A program made the translations under genes and the position numbers. A stretch of 9,246 nucleotides of DNA from assembly GCA_002254415.1 (NCBI GenBank), contig NJDR01000017.1, forward strand, positions 1 through 9,246. Direction: 5' to 3'. The DNA is from Candidatus Aenigmarchaeota archaeon ex4484_52 (lineage in GTDB: Archaea; EX4484-52). This document shows, piece by piece, positions 1 to 6,917 of this stretch. The notes beneath the pieces were generated by a model that saw nothing but the letters and a program-made list of their open reading frames with translations, did no database searches and was not told the DNA's origin. How positions within the stretch are numbered: position 1 is the stretch's first letter; each line of letters begins with the position of its first letter.

Positions 1-83
1 AGGACAAAACATCTTCTAAAATTTAAGAGATATTCAAATCTGATTTTTTATGTATCTTATTTATGGTTTATTTAATTAAGTGG

Positions 84-91
84 TTTTAAAA
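84..91 (+). promoter_or_regulatory. TATA-like box for gene at 113
   Basis: The sequence TTTTAAAA is centred about 25 nt before the ATG at 113, the same spacing seen upstream of psmA and the arsR-like gene. It would give a leaderless mRNA beginning at or next to that ATG, and it is one reason for preferring 113 over the GTG at 80. The surroundings are so AT-rich that a chance match is possible. Confidence 0.35.
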
Positions 92-112
92 GTTTATATT
101 CAAATTAAAACT

Positions 113-676
113 ATGGAAAAAAAATCCCAGGCATATCTTTTAGGGGGTTTTATGCTTTTTATAATATTGTTTCTTTTCATAATATCAAAAAACAATCCAA
201 ATTCAAATATTGAAATGCAAAATTATGTGGCTAAAAATATTGCAAATGAATTTATTGATTCATTAAATGCTTTTTTTTTAAAAAATAATAATATAGATTA
301 TACTAATTCAGGAATGGCAAAATATTGTGTTGTTGCCCAAAATTTTTCAAAATCAGAATCATTACATTTAAATGCATATTATGTAATTATTGTGCCGAAC
401 ACTGGTGTTATTTTTGGAAATTATTTGGGAGAAAATCTATATAATGTTTCTTTTTCAATCAATAATGAAACAATAGTTAAGCCAGTATTAAATGAAAATA
501 ATATTATTTTTTATTTTAATGAAACAAAGAATAATTCAATAAATTATGAATATTGCTTTAATACAAGTTTAGGCGATTTTAAAAAATCAAAAACAATTCA
601 AAATAAACTACATTATATTTATTGGATAAAACTAACAAATAAGAAAAATAAAATAATCAAAGAAATTATTGGCTAA
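113..676 (+). CDS. Membrane-anchored hypothetical protein
   Basis: I do not recognise this 187-residue protein. A short basic N-terminus (MEKKSQ) is followed by one hydrophobic segment at about residues 8-28 and then a mainly polar, Asn-rich domain with two Cys residues, so the protein probably has a short cytoplasmic tail and an outward-facing domain. The KKSQ-hydrophobic pattern loosely resembles an archaeal class III (pilin-type) signal, but that is a weak inference and a plain signal anchor is equally possible. The frame can be extended to a GTG at 80; the ATG at 113 is preferred because a TATA-like box lies about 25 nt upstream and the extra N-terminal residues look non-coding. The HAD gene starts 1 bp after its stop, so the two are probably co-transcribed. 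Confidence 0.7.
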   Translation: MEKKSQAYLLGGFMLFIILFLFIISKNNPNSNIEMQNYVAKNIANEFIDSLNAFFLKNNNIDYTNSGMAKYCVVAQNFSKSESLHLNAYYVIIVPNTGVIFGNYLGENLYNVSFSINNETIVKPVLNENNIIFYFNETKNNSINYEYCFNTSLGDFKKSKTIQNKLHYIYWIKLTNKKNKIIKEIIG

Positions 677-677
677 T

Positions 678-1436
678 ATGGTAAAATCATGTAATTTTGA
701 TTTTGAATATTCTATTATATTTGATGCAGATAATACTTTATACGAAGTAGAGCCAAAAAAGGCATACAAAGTGCAAAATTCTTATATATGCAATCTATTA
801 AATATTTCTATTGATTTATTTGAAAAGCAATATCAACAAGCAATTGAAAAAATAAAAAAAGAAAAATCATTAATCAAAAGAAACAGGACTTATTCAATTT
901 CCAAGACAATTAATTTGATTCTGAAAAAAAAACAAATCAAATTAGACAATAAAATAATTAAGAATATTTCAAAAAAAGCACTGGATTTATTTTATATTGA
1001 ATTATTAGAATCAGGAATTAAATACAATGAAAATACTATTTTGCTAATGGAAAAATTAAGGCAGAAATATAATTTATTTATTGCATCTGATGAATTTGAA
1101 GAGCCCTTGAAAAAAAAATTAAATCTTGTATTTGGAGATTATAAAAAATATTTTAAATTTGTTTTATCCTGTCAAATTGCAGGTGAATTAAAGCCATCAG
1201 AAAAATATTATAAGATTATTTTAAATAAATTTAATCTAAAAAAAAACAAATGTATAATAATCGGAGATGATTGGTTCAGGGATTTAAAATCGGCAAAGGA
1301 TAACGGAATAATTACAGTTCTTGTAAATAATAAAAAAACAGGAGAGCCGACTTATTGGATAAAAAATTTGGATGAATTAAATGACTTATACAATTATCCT
1401 GTATTTACAATAAATTATATAAAAATCAATCAATAA
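678..1436 (+). CDS. HAD-superfamily phosphohydrolase
   Basis: This 252-residue protein is a HAD-family phosphatase. Motif I is FDADNTLY (nucleophile Asp16, acid Asp18), motif II is the Ser in IASDE, motif III is the Lys in GELKPSEKYY, and motif IV is IIIGDDWFRDLKSAKDNG. The helical cap between motifs I and II points to subclass I. Such enzymes are cytosolic Mg2+-dependent phosphatases of small phosphate esters (phosphoglycolate, nucleotides, sugar phosphates); the substrate cannot be told from sequence. An in-frame TTG at 669 would overlap the upstream gene; the ATG at 678, 1 bp after that gene's stop, is the better start. The last 51 bp overlap the 3' end of the convergent VWA gene. Confidence 0.88.
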   Translation: MVKSCNFDFEYSIIFDADNTLYEVEPKKAYKVQNSYICNLLNISIDLFEKQYQQAIEKIKKEKSLIKRNRTYSISKTINLILKKKQIKLDNKIIKNISKKALDLFYIELLESGIKYNENTILLMEKLRQKYNLFIASDEFEEPLKKKLNLVFGDYKKYFKFVLSCQIAGELKPSEKYYKIILNKFNLKKNKCIIIGDDWFRDLKSAKDNGIITVLVNNKKTGEPTYWIKNLDELNDLYNYPVFTINYIKINQ

Positions 1437-2333
1437 TAAAACAAGTGCTGTTGCAAAAAACAAATTCTTAATACTTGTGTTTTCCCATTCTCTTTCTATG
1501 TCTTTTCCAATATTTTTATAAATTTCCTCTAATGTGTTTTTATTTACAGATTTGAAATATTTTCCTCCTGTTTGTTCTGCAATTTCCCGAAGTGTTTTTT
1601 CATCAAGTTCTGCATATTGCGGCTGCCCGAAAAAATCATATCCTAGAATAACTGGCTGATCAGAACCCATTCCAATTGTATAGACCTGAATATTATTTGT
1701 TTTTGCAAATTCTGTTGATTCCTGTGGATTAATTACACCTGCGTTATTTACCCCGTCACTCAAAAGAATAATTACTTTCTTCTTATTTGGAATTGATATT
1801 GCCATATCAACTGCTAAACTCAATCCGTCGCCTATAGCAGTTCTCCCTTGTTTTTGTTCAATTGCTTCTAATTTCTCAATTGCCTTGTTTTTAAACGGAG
1901 TTAAATATGACGCTGTGGTGGCTCCTGATTCAAATATAATAATTCCAACATTATCTTTTTGCTTTAAACTATTAATCAAAATTTTTGCTGACTCTTTTGC
2001 AACATCTAATCTTGTTGGTTTATAATCTGTTGCTGCCATACTGCCCGAGTCATCTAAAACCAAAACAACATTTACTCCTTTTTTTGTTGTTTTTAACGGA
2101 ATGTTTGGGTCTGCAAGACCAATTATAATTAAAATTATTGCAGTTAAAATGAGAATAAACGGTAAGTGCAATCTAATATTTTTATTTGGAGAAACCTGCT
2201 TTATTGTTTTAATTGAACTGAATTTTATTGCATTTTGCTTCTTCTTTTTAATATAAATTTTATAAAAATAAATAATAAAAGGAACAATCAACAAAAGAAT
2301 TAAAATTATTGGCTCGCCGAAACTAAATATCAT
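1386..2333 (-). CDS. BatA-like VWA-domain membrane protein
   Basis: The 315-residue protein has the BatA layout: an N-terminal membrane segment (about 7-26) followed by a lysine-rich stretch, a second membrane segment (about 58-74), a von Willebrand factor A domain (about 88-275), and a C-terminal membrane segment (about 291-308). The MIDAS metal site is intact: DxSxS at Asp94-Ser98 (LDDSGSM), Thr165 in GRT, and Asp193 in LLSDG. In the MoxR/DUF58/VWA systems known from bacteria and archaea the VWA domain faces the cytoplasm and binds partners through the metal ion, working with the MoxR ATPase; this operon supports the same role, but the client is unknown. A GAGGGTGA ribosome binding site (2345-2338) overlaps the stop of the DUF58 gene and fixes the ATG at 2333. 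The 3' end overlaps the HAD gene on the other strand. Confidence 0.92.
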   Translation of the reverse strand: MIFSFGEPIILILLLIVPFIIYFYKIYIKKKKQNAIKFSSIKTIKQVSPNKNIRLHLPFILILTAIILIIIGLADPNIPLKTTKKGVNVVLVLDDSGSMAATDYKPTRLDVAKESAKILINSLKQKDNVGIIIFESGATTASYLTPFKNKAIEKLEAIEQKQGRTAIGDGLSLAVDMAISIPNKKKVIILLSDGVNNAGVINPQESTEFAKTNNIQVYTIGMGSDQPVILGYDFFGQPQYAELDEKTLREIAEQTGGKYFKSVNKNTLEEIYKNIGKDIEREWENTSIKNLFFATALVLLLIDFYIIYCKYRIIV

Positions 2334-2337
2334 TATC

Positions 2338-3216
2338 TCACCCTCTTTTTCTTTTTAAATAAAAAAACTTTTTTAATGGAACTTCAAAAGATTCTGTTGT
2401 TTTTAATTGTATTAAATCTATTTTTATCTTTTTCATTCTTGTTTGAAATGCATTATTTTTCTCTTTTATTTTTTGTGTATATATTTTCCGAAAATCTTCT
2501 TCTGCTGTATTTACAAGAATTTGCTCTCCTGTTTCATCATCTTCAAGAAATACATAGCCAATATTCGGAATGTCTTTTTCTCTAATATCGCTTATATTTA
2601 TAAAAATAACATCATTTTTGTTTTTAAGGAAATTAACTGGTTTTTCAAAGTCCTCTGAAATAAAGTCAGATATAATAAATATAATACTTCTTTTTTTTAT
2701 TATTCTCGACAAACAAGTAAGGGCTTTCTTTATATCTGTTTTACTGCTTTTTGCCTTATAATATATTAGTTCCCGCAATAACTTTAAAATAAATTTTTTC
2801 CCTTTCCTGGGCCTAATAAATCTTTCAATATGGTCTGTGAATAAACACAAACCTACATTGTCATTGTTTTTTAGTGCCGCAAACATAAGAGAGGCCGCTA
2901 TTTCAAAACCGGATTCTTTTTTGCTTTTTTCAAAAGAACCAAAATTATTGCTTGCAGATATGTCAAAGACAATATACATATTCAAATCCCTCTCTTCAAT
3001 AAATTCTTTGATATATGGATAATTAAATCGTGCTGTTACATTCCAGTCAATTGTTCTTATATCATCACCGGGAATATATTCTCTTACTTCTGAAAATTCA
3101 ATTCCTCTTCCTTTGAAAATAGAATGATAATTTCCTGCTATTAATCCTTCAACTAATTTGTTTGTTTTAACTTCAATATTTTTAACTCTTCTTAAAATTT
3201 CTTTGACTTTTGGCAT
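2338..3216 (-). CDS. DUF58 domain protein
   Basis: The 292-residue protein carries the DUF58 core: GRGIEFSEVREYIPGDD and the following IDWNVTARF (about residues 36-64), with the EFIEERD segment shortly after. A VWA-like fold follows, with a DxSxS-like motif at Asp85-Ser89 (FDISASN) and a later Asp in IISDF (Asp184). No membrane segment is visible, so it is probably cytosolic. DUF58 proteins are nearly always encoded next to MoxR ATPases and VWA proteins, as here, and are thought to act as adaptors; their biochemistry is poorly known. The gene starts 9 bp after the moxR stop, with AGAGGA (3226-3221) ahead of the ATG, and ends 4 bp before the VWA gene, so the three are one operon. Confidence 0.92.
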   Translation of the reverse strand: MPKVKEILRRVKNIEVKTNKLVEGLIAGNYHSIFKGRGIEFSEVREYIPGDDIRTIDWNVTARFNYPYIKEFIEERDLNMYIVFDISASNNFGSFEKSKKESGFEIAASLMFAALKNNDNVGLCLFTDHIERFIRPRKGKKFILKLLRELIYYKAKSSKTDIKKALTCLSRIIKKRSIIFIISDFISEDFEKPVNFLKNKNDVIFINISDIREKDIPNIGYVFLEDDETGEQILVNTAEEDFRKIYTQKIKEKNNAFQTRMKKIKIDLIQLKTTESFEVPLKKFFYLKRKRG

Positions 3217-3225
3217 TTTTTCCTC

Positions 3226-4224
3226 TTATGGCATTTTTATTTTAGAGAGAATAGAATCAATTATTTTATCGCTTGTTATGCCTTCTGCTTCTGCCTCATA
3301 AGTTAATATTAATCTATGTCTTAAAACATCCTTTGCTATTTCTATAATATCTTCTGGAATTACATAGCCCCGTGAATTTAACAGGGCATTTGCTTTTGCA
3401 GTCAAAATAATCCAGATTGATGCCCTTGGCGACGCACCACATTCAATCATTTCACTTATATTCAAGCCATAATTTTTTGGATTTCTTGTTGCATCAACAA
3501 TTTTCGTAACATAATCTTCAATTTTTTCATCAACATATATTTTTTGATTAAATTTTTGTAATTTTATTGTTTCTTTTGAAGTCAAAATATTTTTTGTTTT
3601 TATTTTAATCCCTTTTGTATTTCTTTCGATTATTATTTTTTCTTCTTCTATATTTGGATACTTAATCAATAATTTAAAAGTAAATCTATCTACCTGTGCT
3701 TCTGGAAGTTTATAAGTTCCTTCTGTCTCAATTGGATTTTGTGTTGCCAAAACCAAAAAAGGACTTTCTAATTTAAATGTATCTCCATGAATGCTTACTT
3801 GTCGCTCTTGCATTGCCTCTAACAATGCTGATTGAACTTTTGGTGGTGCCCTATTAATTTCATCTGCAAGAATAAAATTATTAAAAATAGGACCTTTTTG
3901 AGTATAAAAAATTCCTTTTTTATGGTCATATATTTTTGTGCCAATTATATCTGCTGGCAGCAAATCCGGCGTAAATTGAATCCTGCAAAAATTAGCATTA
4001 AATGTATCTGACAGGGTTTTTATTATCCTTGTTTTAGCCAATCCCGGAACTCCTTCAAGAAGAACATGACCGTCTGCAACAAGGCAAATGAGCAGTTTAT
4101 CAAGAATTTCATCCTGTCCAACAATAATTTTTTTTACTTCATTTAAAACAAGATTTAATTTTTCTGAATATTTTTTTGCTTCAATATTTAATTTTTTAAT
4201 ATCTTTATTCATTTGCATTTTCAT
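3226..4224 (-). CDS. moxR: MoxR-family AAA+ ATPase
   Basis: The 332-residue ATPase has all MoxR signatures: Walker A GVPGLAKT (58-65), Walker B FILADEINR (117-125), sensor 1 ATQNPIE (160-166), arginine finger in EAQVDRF (Arg180), and sensor 2 GASPRAS (263-269). MoxR proteins are chaperone-like AAA+ machines that help metal or cofactor insertion or complex assembly, usually paired with VWA proteins. It heads the operon moxR-DUF58-VWA. Three in-frame ATGs lie at codons 1, 3 and 5; the first is taken because a TTTTAAAA box lies about 26 nt upstream, fitting a leaderless mRNA. That ATG also overlaps by 4 bp (ATGA) the stop of the decayed frame upstream. Confidence 0.95.
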   Translation of the reverse strand: MKMQMNKDIKKLNIEAKKYSEKLNLVLNEVKKIIVGQDEILDKLLICLVADGHVLLEGVPGLAKTRIIKTLSDTFNANFCRIQFTPDLLPADIIGTKIYDHKKGIFYTQKGPIFNNFILADEINRAPPKVQSALLEAMQERQVSIHGDTFKLESPFLVLATQNPIETEGTYKLPEAQVDRFTFKLLIKYPNIEEEKIIIERNTKGIKIKTKNILTSKETIKLQKFNQKIYVDEKIEDYVTKIVDATRNPKNYGLNISEMIECGASPRASIWIILTAKANALLNSRGYVIPEDIIEIAKDVLRHRLILTYEAEAEGITSDKIIDSILSKIKMP

Positions 4225-4535
4225 TGATAATTAGAATCAACTAAAATTTTAAAAAAATTTTCCTTTATAATTTTATAGCAAAATTCAAAATATTTTCTTG
4301 TCCAAAAAATAGACAATTGTTTCATTCGATAATCGTCTTTAAAATTTTTTTTCTATGCTGTTTTTCAATATTCATATTTTGTAACCATCAATGCAAATGC
4401 ATCTTTTTTTTAAAATTTTCCAAATCTGCTTTTTTCTCATTTATATTGCAATAATTAATCACATTAGTGTATCCAATATTATATGCAAGCAAAATATCAA
4501 GGATTTACTAAATCGCCGTATCCAAATACAATAAA
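4221..4535 (-). pseudogene. Decayed gene, possibly gamma-glutamylcyclotransferase-like
   Basis: These roughly 315 bases between moxR and the 45-residue gene hold no intact frame but several protein-like pieces in order. Near 4529-4500 one frame reads VFGYGDLVNP and then stops, resembling the N-terminal FGYGSL-type motif of gamma-glutamylcyclotransferase-like proteins. From 4499 another frame reads through DILLAYNIGYTNVINYCN to ADLENFKKK. After a frame change at an A8 run (about 4400) a third frame reads DAFALMVTKYEY, is interrupted by TGA and TAG, and continues to YFEFCYKIIKENFF and LVDSNYQ, ending in a TGA that overlaps the moxR ATG. I infer a degraded, internally shortened gene that once preceded moxR. 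The family assignment is tentative, and chance open stretches cannot be excluded. Confidence 0.35.
4247..4254 (-). promoter_or_regulatory. Putative TATA box of the moxR operon
   Basis: On the minus strand TTTTAAAA is centred about 26 nt before the moxR ATG, the distance expected for a leaderless archaeal transcript. It lies in very AT-rich DNA inside the remains of another reading frame. A second candidate, CTATAAAA near 4272, would give a 5' leader of roughly 20 nt. Confidence 0.3.
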
Positions 4536-4556
4536 ATTTTTGCATAAAATAAAATA

Positions 4557-4694
4557 TTATTCTGGAATGAGATGAGTGATATCTTTTGGAGATACTCCAA
4601 GATATTTAGAAGCTGCATACATTACAATTATAAAACAAAAAATACTGATTATTATTGTAATTACAAAATTTAAACTTAATTCACTGTCTGGCAT
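4557..4694 (-). CDS. Small single-span membrane protein (45 aa)
   Basis: This short ATG-to-TAA frame encodes 45 residues: a polar N-terminus (MPDSELSLN), a very hydrophobic helix at about residues 10-28 (FVITIIISIFCFIIVMYAA), and a charged tail (SKYLGVSPKDITHLIPE). The start lies inside the 3' end of the S27ae gene, overlapping it by 19 bp in another frame, a coupling typical of operons. A positively charged residue directly after the helix suggests the tail is cytoplasmic. I do not recognise a family; it is shorter than a typical SecE and lacks its features. A longer open frame on the opposite strand is only its shadow. No ribosome binding site is visible. Confidence 0.6.
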   Translation of the reverse strand: MPDSELSLNFVITIIISIFCFIIVMYAASKYLGVSPKDITHLIPE

Positions 4695-4888
4695 AAATTA
4701 TTTTTATTATTTAAAATCTCTGTATATTTGCAATATCCACAATAATATCTATTATTCCTTTTTGCCAAAATATTTCTGCATTTTGGGCATTGTTTAAAGT
4801 TTCTTTTTATTTTTCCCTCTATAATTTCGTATTTTTTGAAAATCTGCGTCTTCTTGTGTTTTGATTTGCTTTTTTTCTTTTTTGTCAA
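4676..4888 (-). CDS. rps27ae: Ribosomal protein S27ae (eS31)
   Basis: The 70-residue protein has a very basic N-terminus (MTKKKKSKSKHKKTQ) followed by IIEGKIKRNFKQCPKC and a second pair, YYCGYCKYTE. The CxxC-x(n)-CxxC zinc ribbon with this N-terminal KxKR region is typical of archaeal/eukaryotic small-subunit protein S27ae, which sits in the beak of the 30S head. It is slightly longer than the common archaeal form (about 50-60 residues) because of the lysine-rich start and an Asn-rich tail. No ATG is available: the start is a TTG preceded by GAGAGTGAT, and an in-frame stop lies just upstream. It follows ndk by 30 bp and overlaps the small membrane-protein gene. Confidence 0.88.
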   Translation of the reverse strand: MTKKKKSKSKHKKTQIFKKYEIIEGKIKRNFKQCPKCRNILAKRNNRYYCGYCKYTEILNNKNNLCQTVN

Positions 4889-4891
4889 AAT

Positions 4892-4900
4892 ATCACTCTC
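4892..4900 (-). promoter_or_regulatory. Ribosome binding site for S27ae TTG start
   Basis: On the minus strand GAGAGTGAT lies 3 nt before the TTG at 4888 and resembles the archaeal GGAGGTGAT consensus complementary to the 16S rRNA 3' end. With no in-frame ATG between the TTG and the upstream stop codon, it supports the TTG as start. Confidence 0.5.
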
Positions 4901-4918
4901 TTTTTATTTATTATTGCC

Positions 4919-5368
4919 TTATTCATAAATCCAAGAATATTGGCTATGTTTCCATTCTATAATTTCTTCTTTTTTAAAGAAAATATTAATTTCCCTTTTT
5001 GCAGATTCATCACAATCAGATGCGTGAATCAGGTTTCTTCCAATATGCATTCCAAAATCATGCCTTATTGTGCCGGGCTGTGCTTGTTTTGGATCTGTGT
5101 CACCAATCATATTTCTTACTATATTTATTACATCCTGCGCTTTGAGCACAAGCAAGCACACAGGGCCAGAAGTAATAAAATCAATTAATCCATCAAAAAA
5201 ATCCTTTCCTTTATGTGCCTCATAATGTTTGTCGGCTTTGTGTTTTTCAACAAAAATCATTTTCATAGCAATTATTTTCAATCCCTTTTCTTCAAACCTG
5301 TTTATTATTTTTCCAATAAGGCATCTTTGAACTGCATCCGGCTTTATAATTACAAGTGTTTCATCCAT
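4919..5368 (-). CDS. ndk: Nucleoside diphosphate kinase
   Basis: NDK moves the gamma phosphate of ATP to other (d)NDPs through a phosphohistidine. The 149-residue product has the usual length and order: TLVIIKPDAVQR near the N-terminus, YEAHKGKDFFDGLIDFITSGPV in the middle, PGTIRHDFG, and the active-site region GRNLIHASD with the catalytic His at residue 115. The usual HGSD is HASD here, a conservative change also seen in other NDKs. An ATG 15 bp upstream (5383) would overlap the FKBP gene; the ATG at 5368 is preferred because it gives the classic M-xx-TLVIIKPDA start and lies 1 bp after the FKBP stop. It is cotranscribed with FKBP and S27ae. Confidence 0.95.
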   Translation of the reverse strand: MDETLVIIKPDAVQRCLIGKIINRFEEKGLKIIAMKMIFVEKHKADKHYEAHKGKDFFDGLIDFITSGPVCLLVLKAQDVINIVRNMIGDTDPKQAQPGTIRHDFGMHIGRNLIHASDCDESAKREINIFFKKEEIIEWKHSQYSWIYE

Positions 5369-5369
5369 A

Positions 5370-6050
5370 TTAATATTTCTCATAAAATTTTATTTCTTTA
5401 ATTTTATCAATGCACAAATTTATATATTTTGCAATTAATTGCTTTATTACTGCATTGTCTAATTTTTTTGGAAGAGAAATTGTAATTGCATTTTGTTTTA
5501 TTTTAGTCTCCACCTCTTTAAAATTAGTTGGTATAAACATTTTGATTATTGCATTTATTCTTTCCTCTTGTGTTTTAAATATTTTATTTACACTTACTTC
5601 ATATTCTACTGTTTTTCCTGCCAATGCATTATTAAAATCAATGCAGACCCTCCCAGAAGAAATAGATATTACTTTGCCAATTAATTTTTTATTTTTTTCA
5701 TCTTCAAATTCGATACGCTCTCCTATTTTTGGTGAAATATTTTTTTTATTCAAATAAGAAGTGGAAATTGTTTTTACAAGTTTATTATTGCGTTCTCCAA
5801 ATGCTTCTTTTGGCTCAAATACAAATGTAAATGTTTTGCCGATATTTTTTTCATTGATTTTTAAAAGCCGATCTTCTAATGCTTTTAATATAAAGCCCTG
5901 TCCTAAAATAATTATTACTGGATGATAAAGATAATTTTTATTGTAAATATTTAATTTTTTTGCTTTTTGCTCATTTGTCAGGTCAAAGACATCTCCTGTA
6001 TTTTTTATTTTTGCAATATAATCAATTTCAATAATATCTTTTTCTTTCAT
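5370..6050 (-). CDS. FKBP-type peptidyl-prolyl isomerase, SlyD-like long form
   Basis: The 226-residue protein is an archaeal FKBP with chaperone activity expected at proline isomerisation. The FKBP half-domains flank an inserted IF (chaperone) domain: EIDYIAKIKNTGDVFDLT (about 8-25), IILGQGFILKALEDRLL (47-63), FTFVFEPKEAFGER (74-87), the IF region at about 88-135, and then the hallmark DFNNALAGKTVEYEVSV (138-154). Residues 155-226 form a C-terminal extension as in long archaeal FKBPs; it replaces the His-rich tail of bacterial SlyD. It leads the minus-strand operon FKBP-ndk-S27ae and is divergent from psmA. A TTTTTAAA box about 25 nt before the ATG predicts a leaderless mRNA. Confidence 0.93.
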   Translation of the reverse strand: MKEKDIIEIDYIAKIKNTGDVFDLTNEQKAKKLNIYNKNYLYHPVIIILGQGFILKALEDRLLKINEKNIGKTFTFVFEPKEAFGERNNKLVKTISTSYLNKKNISPKIGERIEFEDEKNKKLIGKVISISSGRVCIDFNNALAGKTVEYEVSVNKIFKTQEERINAIIKMFIPTNFKEVETKIKQNAITISLPKKLDNAVIKQLIAKYINLCIDKIKEIKFYEKY

Positions 6051-6070
6051 AGATTTGTTTAGATGTTAGA

Positions 6071-6078
6071 TTTAAAAA
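6071..6078 (-). promoter_or_regulatory. Putative TATA box of FKBP operon
   Basis: On the minus strand TTTTTAAA is centred about 25 nt before the FKBP ATG at 6050, so transcription would begin at the start codon. The alternating TATATA at 6092-6097, which serves psmA on the other strand, could also be read in this direction and would give a leader of about 20 nt. Confidence 0.35.
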
Positions 6079-6091
6079 TGTATAGAACAAG

Positions 6092-6100
6092 ATATATAAA
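6092..6100 (+). promoter_or_regulatory. TATA box of psmA
   Basis: ATATATAAA preceded by the purine-rich GAACAAG (a possible TFB recognition element) is centred 25 nt before the psmA ATG. This places the transcript start at the start codon, a leaderless mRNA. Confidence 0.6.
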
Positions 6101-6120
6101 ATTAATGATTTATTATTGTT

Positions 6121-6810
6121 ATGGAATTAATGAGTGGAGAAATGGGATATGACAGGGCAATTACGACTTTTAGTCCTGACGGGAGATTATTTCAGGTAGA
6201 ATATGCAAGAGAGGCAGTTAAGAGAGGGGGTTGTGTAATATCTGTTGTTCTGGAAGCAGAAAAAACAATTTTGTTTTGCACAAAAAAGAGAATATCCACA
6301 GTCAGTGTCCCTATTGAAAAAATTTTTAAAATAGACAAGCACATATATATTGCAAGTGCAGGTCTCATTGCAGATGCAAGAGTACTAATAAACGATGCAA
6401 GAATCAAAGCACAACAGAACCAGTTGCTCTATGATGAGCCGATATCTGTCTTTTCTGTTGCAAAATATATTGCAGACAAAAAACAACTATATACTCAATA
6501 TGCAGGAGTAAGACCTTACGGGGTTTCTTTTTTAATTGCAGGAATAAATGATAAAGCATTTTTATATGAAACAGATCCTTCTGGTTTTATGATGAGAGCA
6601 AAAGCAAGAGCAATCGGATTAACAGCAGAAAAAATTAATGAATATCTTGAAAAAGAATTTAAAAATAATTTAACCCAAAAACAGGCAATAGATCTTTTAA
6701 TTAATGCATTTAAAAAATCAGATTCAAAATTAAAAACAAATCAGGCAAGTATTTTTATTTTAACAACACAGGGAATTAAAGAAATTAATATTGATAAGAC
6801 AGAAAAATAA
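6121..6810 (+). CDS. psmA: Proteasome subunit alpha
   Basis: The 229-residue protein forms the outer, gating rings of the 20S proteasome, controlling entry to the beta-ring proteolytic chamber. The alpha N-terminal signature GYDRAITTFSPDGRLFQVEYA is at residues 9-29, with the Tyr8-Asp9-type gate region (GYD) and Pro17-type residue that take part in gate opening. KRGG, the internal sheet ASAGLIADARVL and the QYAGVRPYGVSFLIAG segment are all typical. No propeptide-plus-Thr start is present, which separates it from beta subunits. The length is near the usual 230-245 residues, with a short C-terminus. It is transcribed alone, divergent from FKBP, from a well-placed TATA box. The beta subunit is not in this window. 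Confidence 0.97.
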   Translation: MELMSGEMGYDRAITTFSPDGRLFQVEYAREAVKRGGCVISVVLEAEKTILFCTKKRISTVSVPIEKIFKIDKHIYIASAGLIADARVLINDARIKAQQNQLLYDEPISVFSVAKYIADKKQLYTQYAGVRPYGVSFLIAGINDKAFLYETDPSGFMMRAKARAIGLTAEKINEYLEKEFKNNLTQKQAIDLLINAFKKSDSKLKTNQASIFILTTQGIKEINIDKTEK

Positions 6811-6821
6811 TTTTAATATTC

Positions 6822-6837
6822 TAATATTTCAATATTA
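6822..6837 (+). terminator. AT-only hairpin after psmA
   Basis: TAATATT-TC-AATATTA begins 11 bp after the psmA stop and follows the run TTTTAATATT. The palindrome is perfect but contains only A/T pairs, so the hairpin would be weak. It may mark the 3' end of the psmA mRNA, or be a chance product of base composition. Confidence 0.25.
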
Positions 6838-6917
6838 TGCTTCTGAATTGAGTATTTTAGATAGTTTTAAAGCAAACATTAATTAATAGATTTTTATAAA
6901 GTTAGATTTATTAAAAA

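Noticed and set aside
1..80. tRNA end suggested by ATTCAAATCT near 34-43
   Set aside because: The T-arm does not pair, and no acceptor stem or anticodon arm is present. One frame is open from the window edge to about 75, but 24 codons are too few to call a gene end.
669..677. TTG start for the HAD gene
   Set aside because: It overlaps the upstream gene and has no ribosome binding site; ATG 678 sits 1 bp after the upstream stop.
4576..4797. Plus-strand open frame of 73 codons
   Set aside because: It lies antisense to the 45-residue membrane gene and S27ae and has no promoter or family resemblance; it is a shadow of those genes.
5369..5383. Longer N-terminus for ndk from ATG 5383
   Set aside because: It adds MRNIN before the conserved TLVIIKPDA start and overlaps the FKBP stop; the ATG at 5368 fits the family better. 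It cannot be fully excluded.
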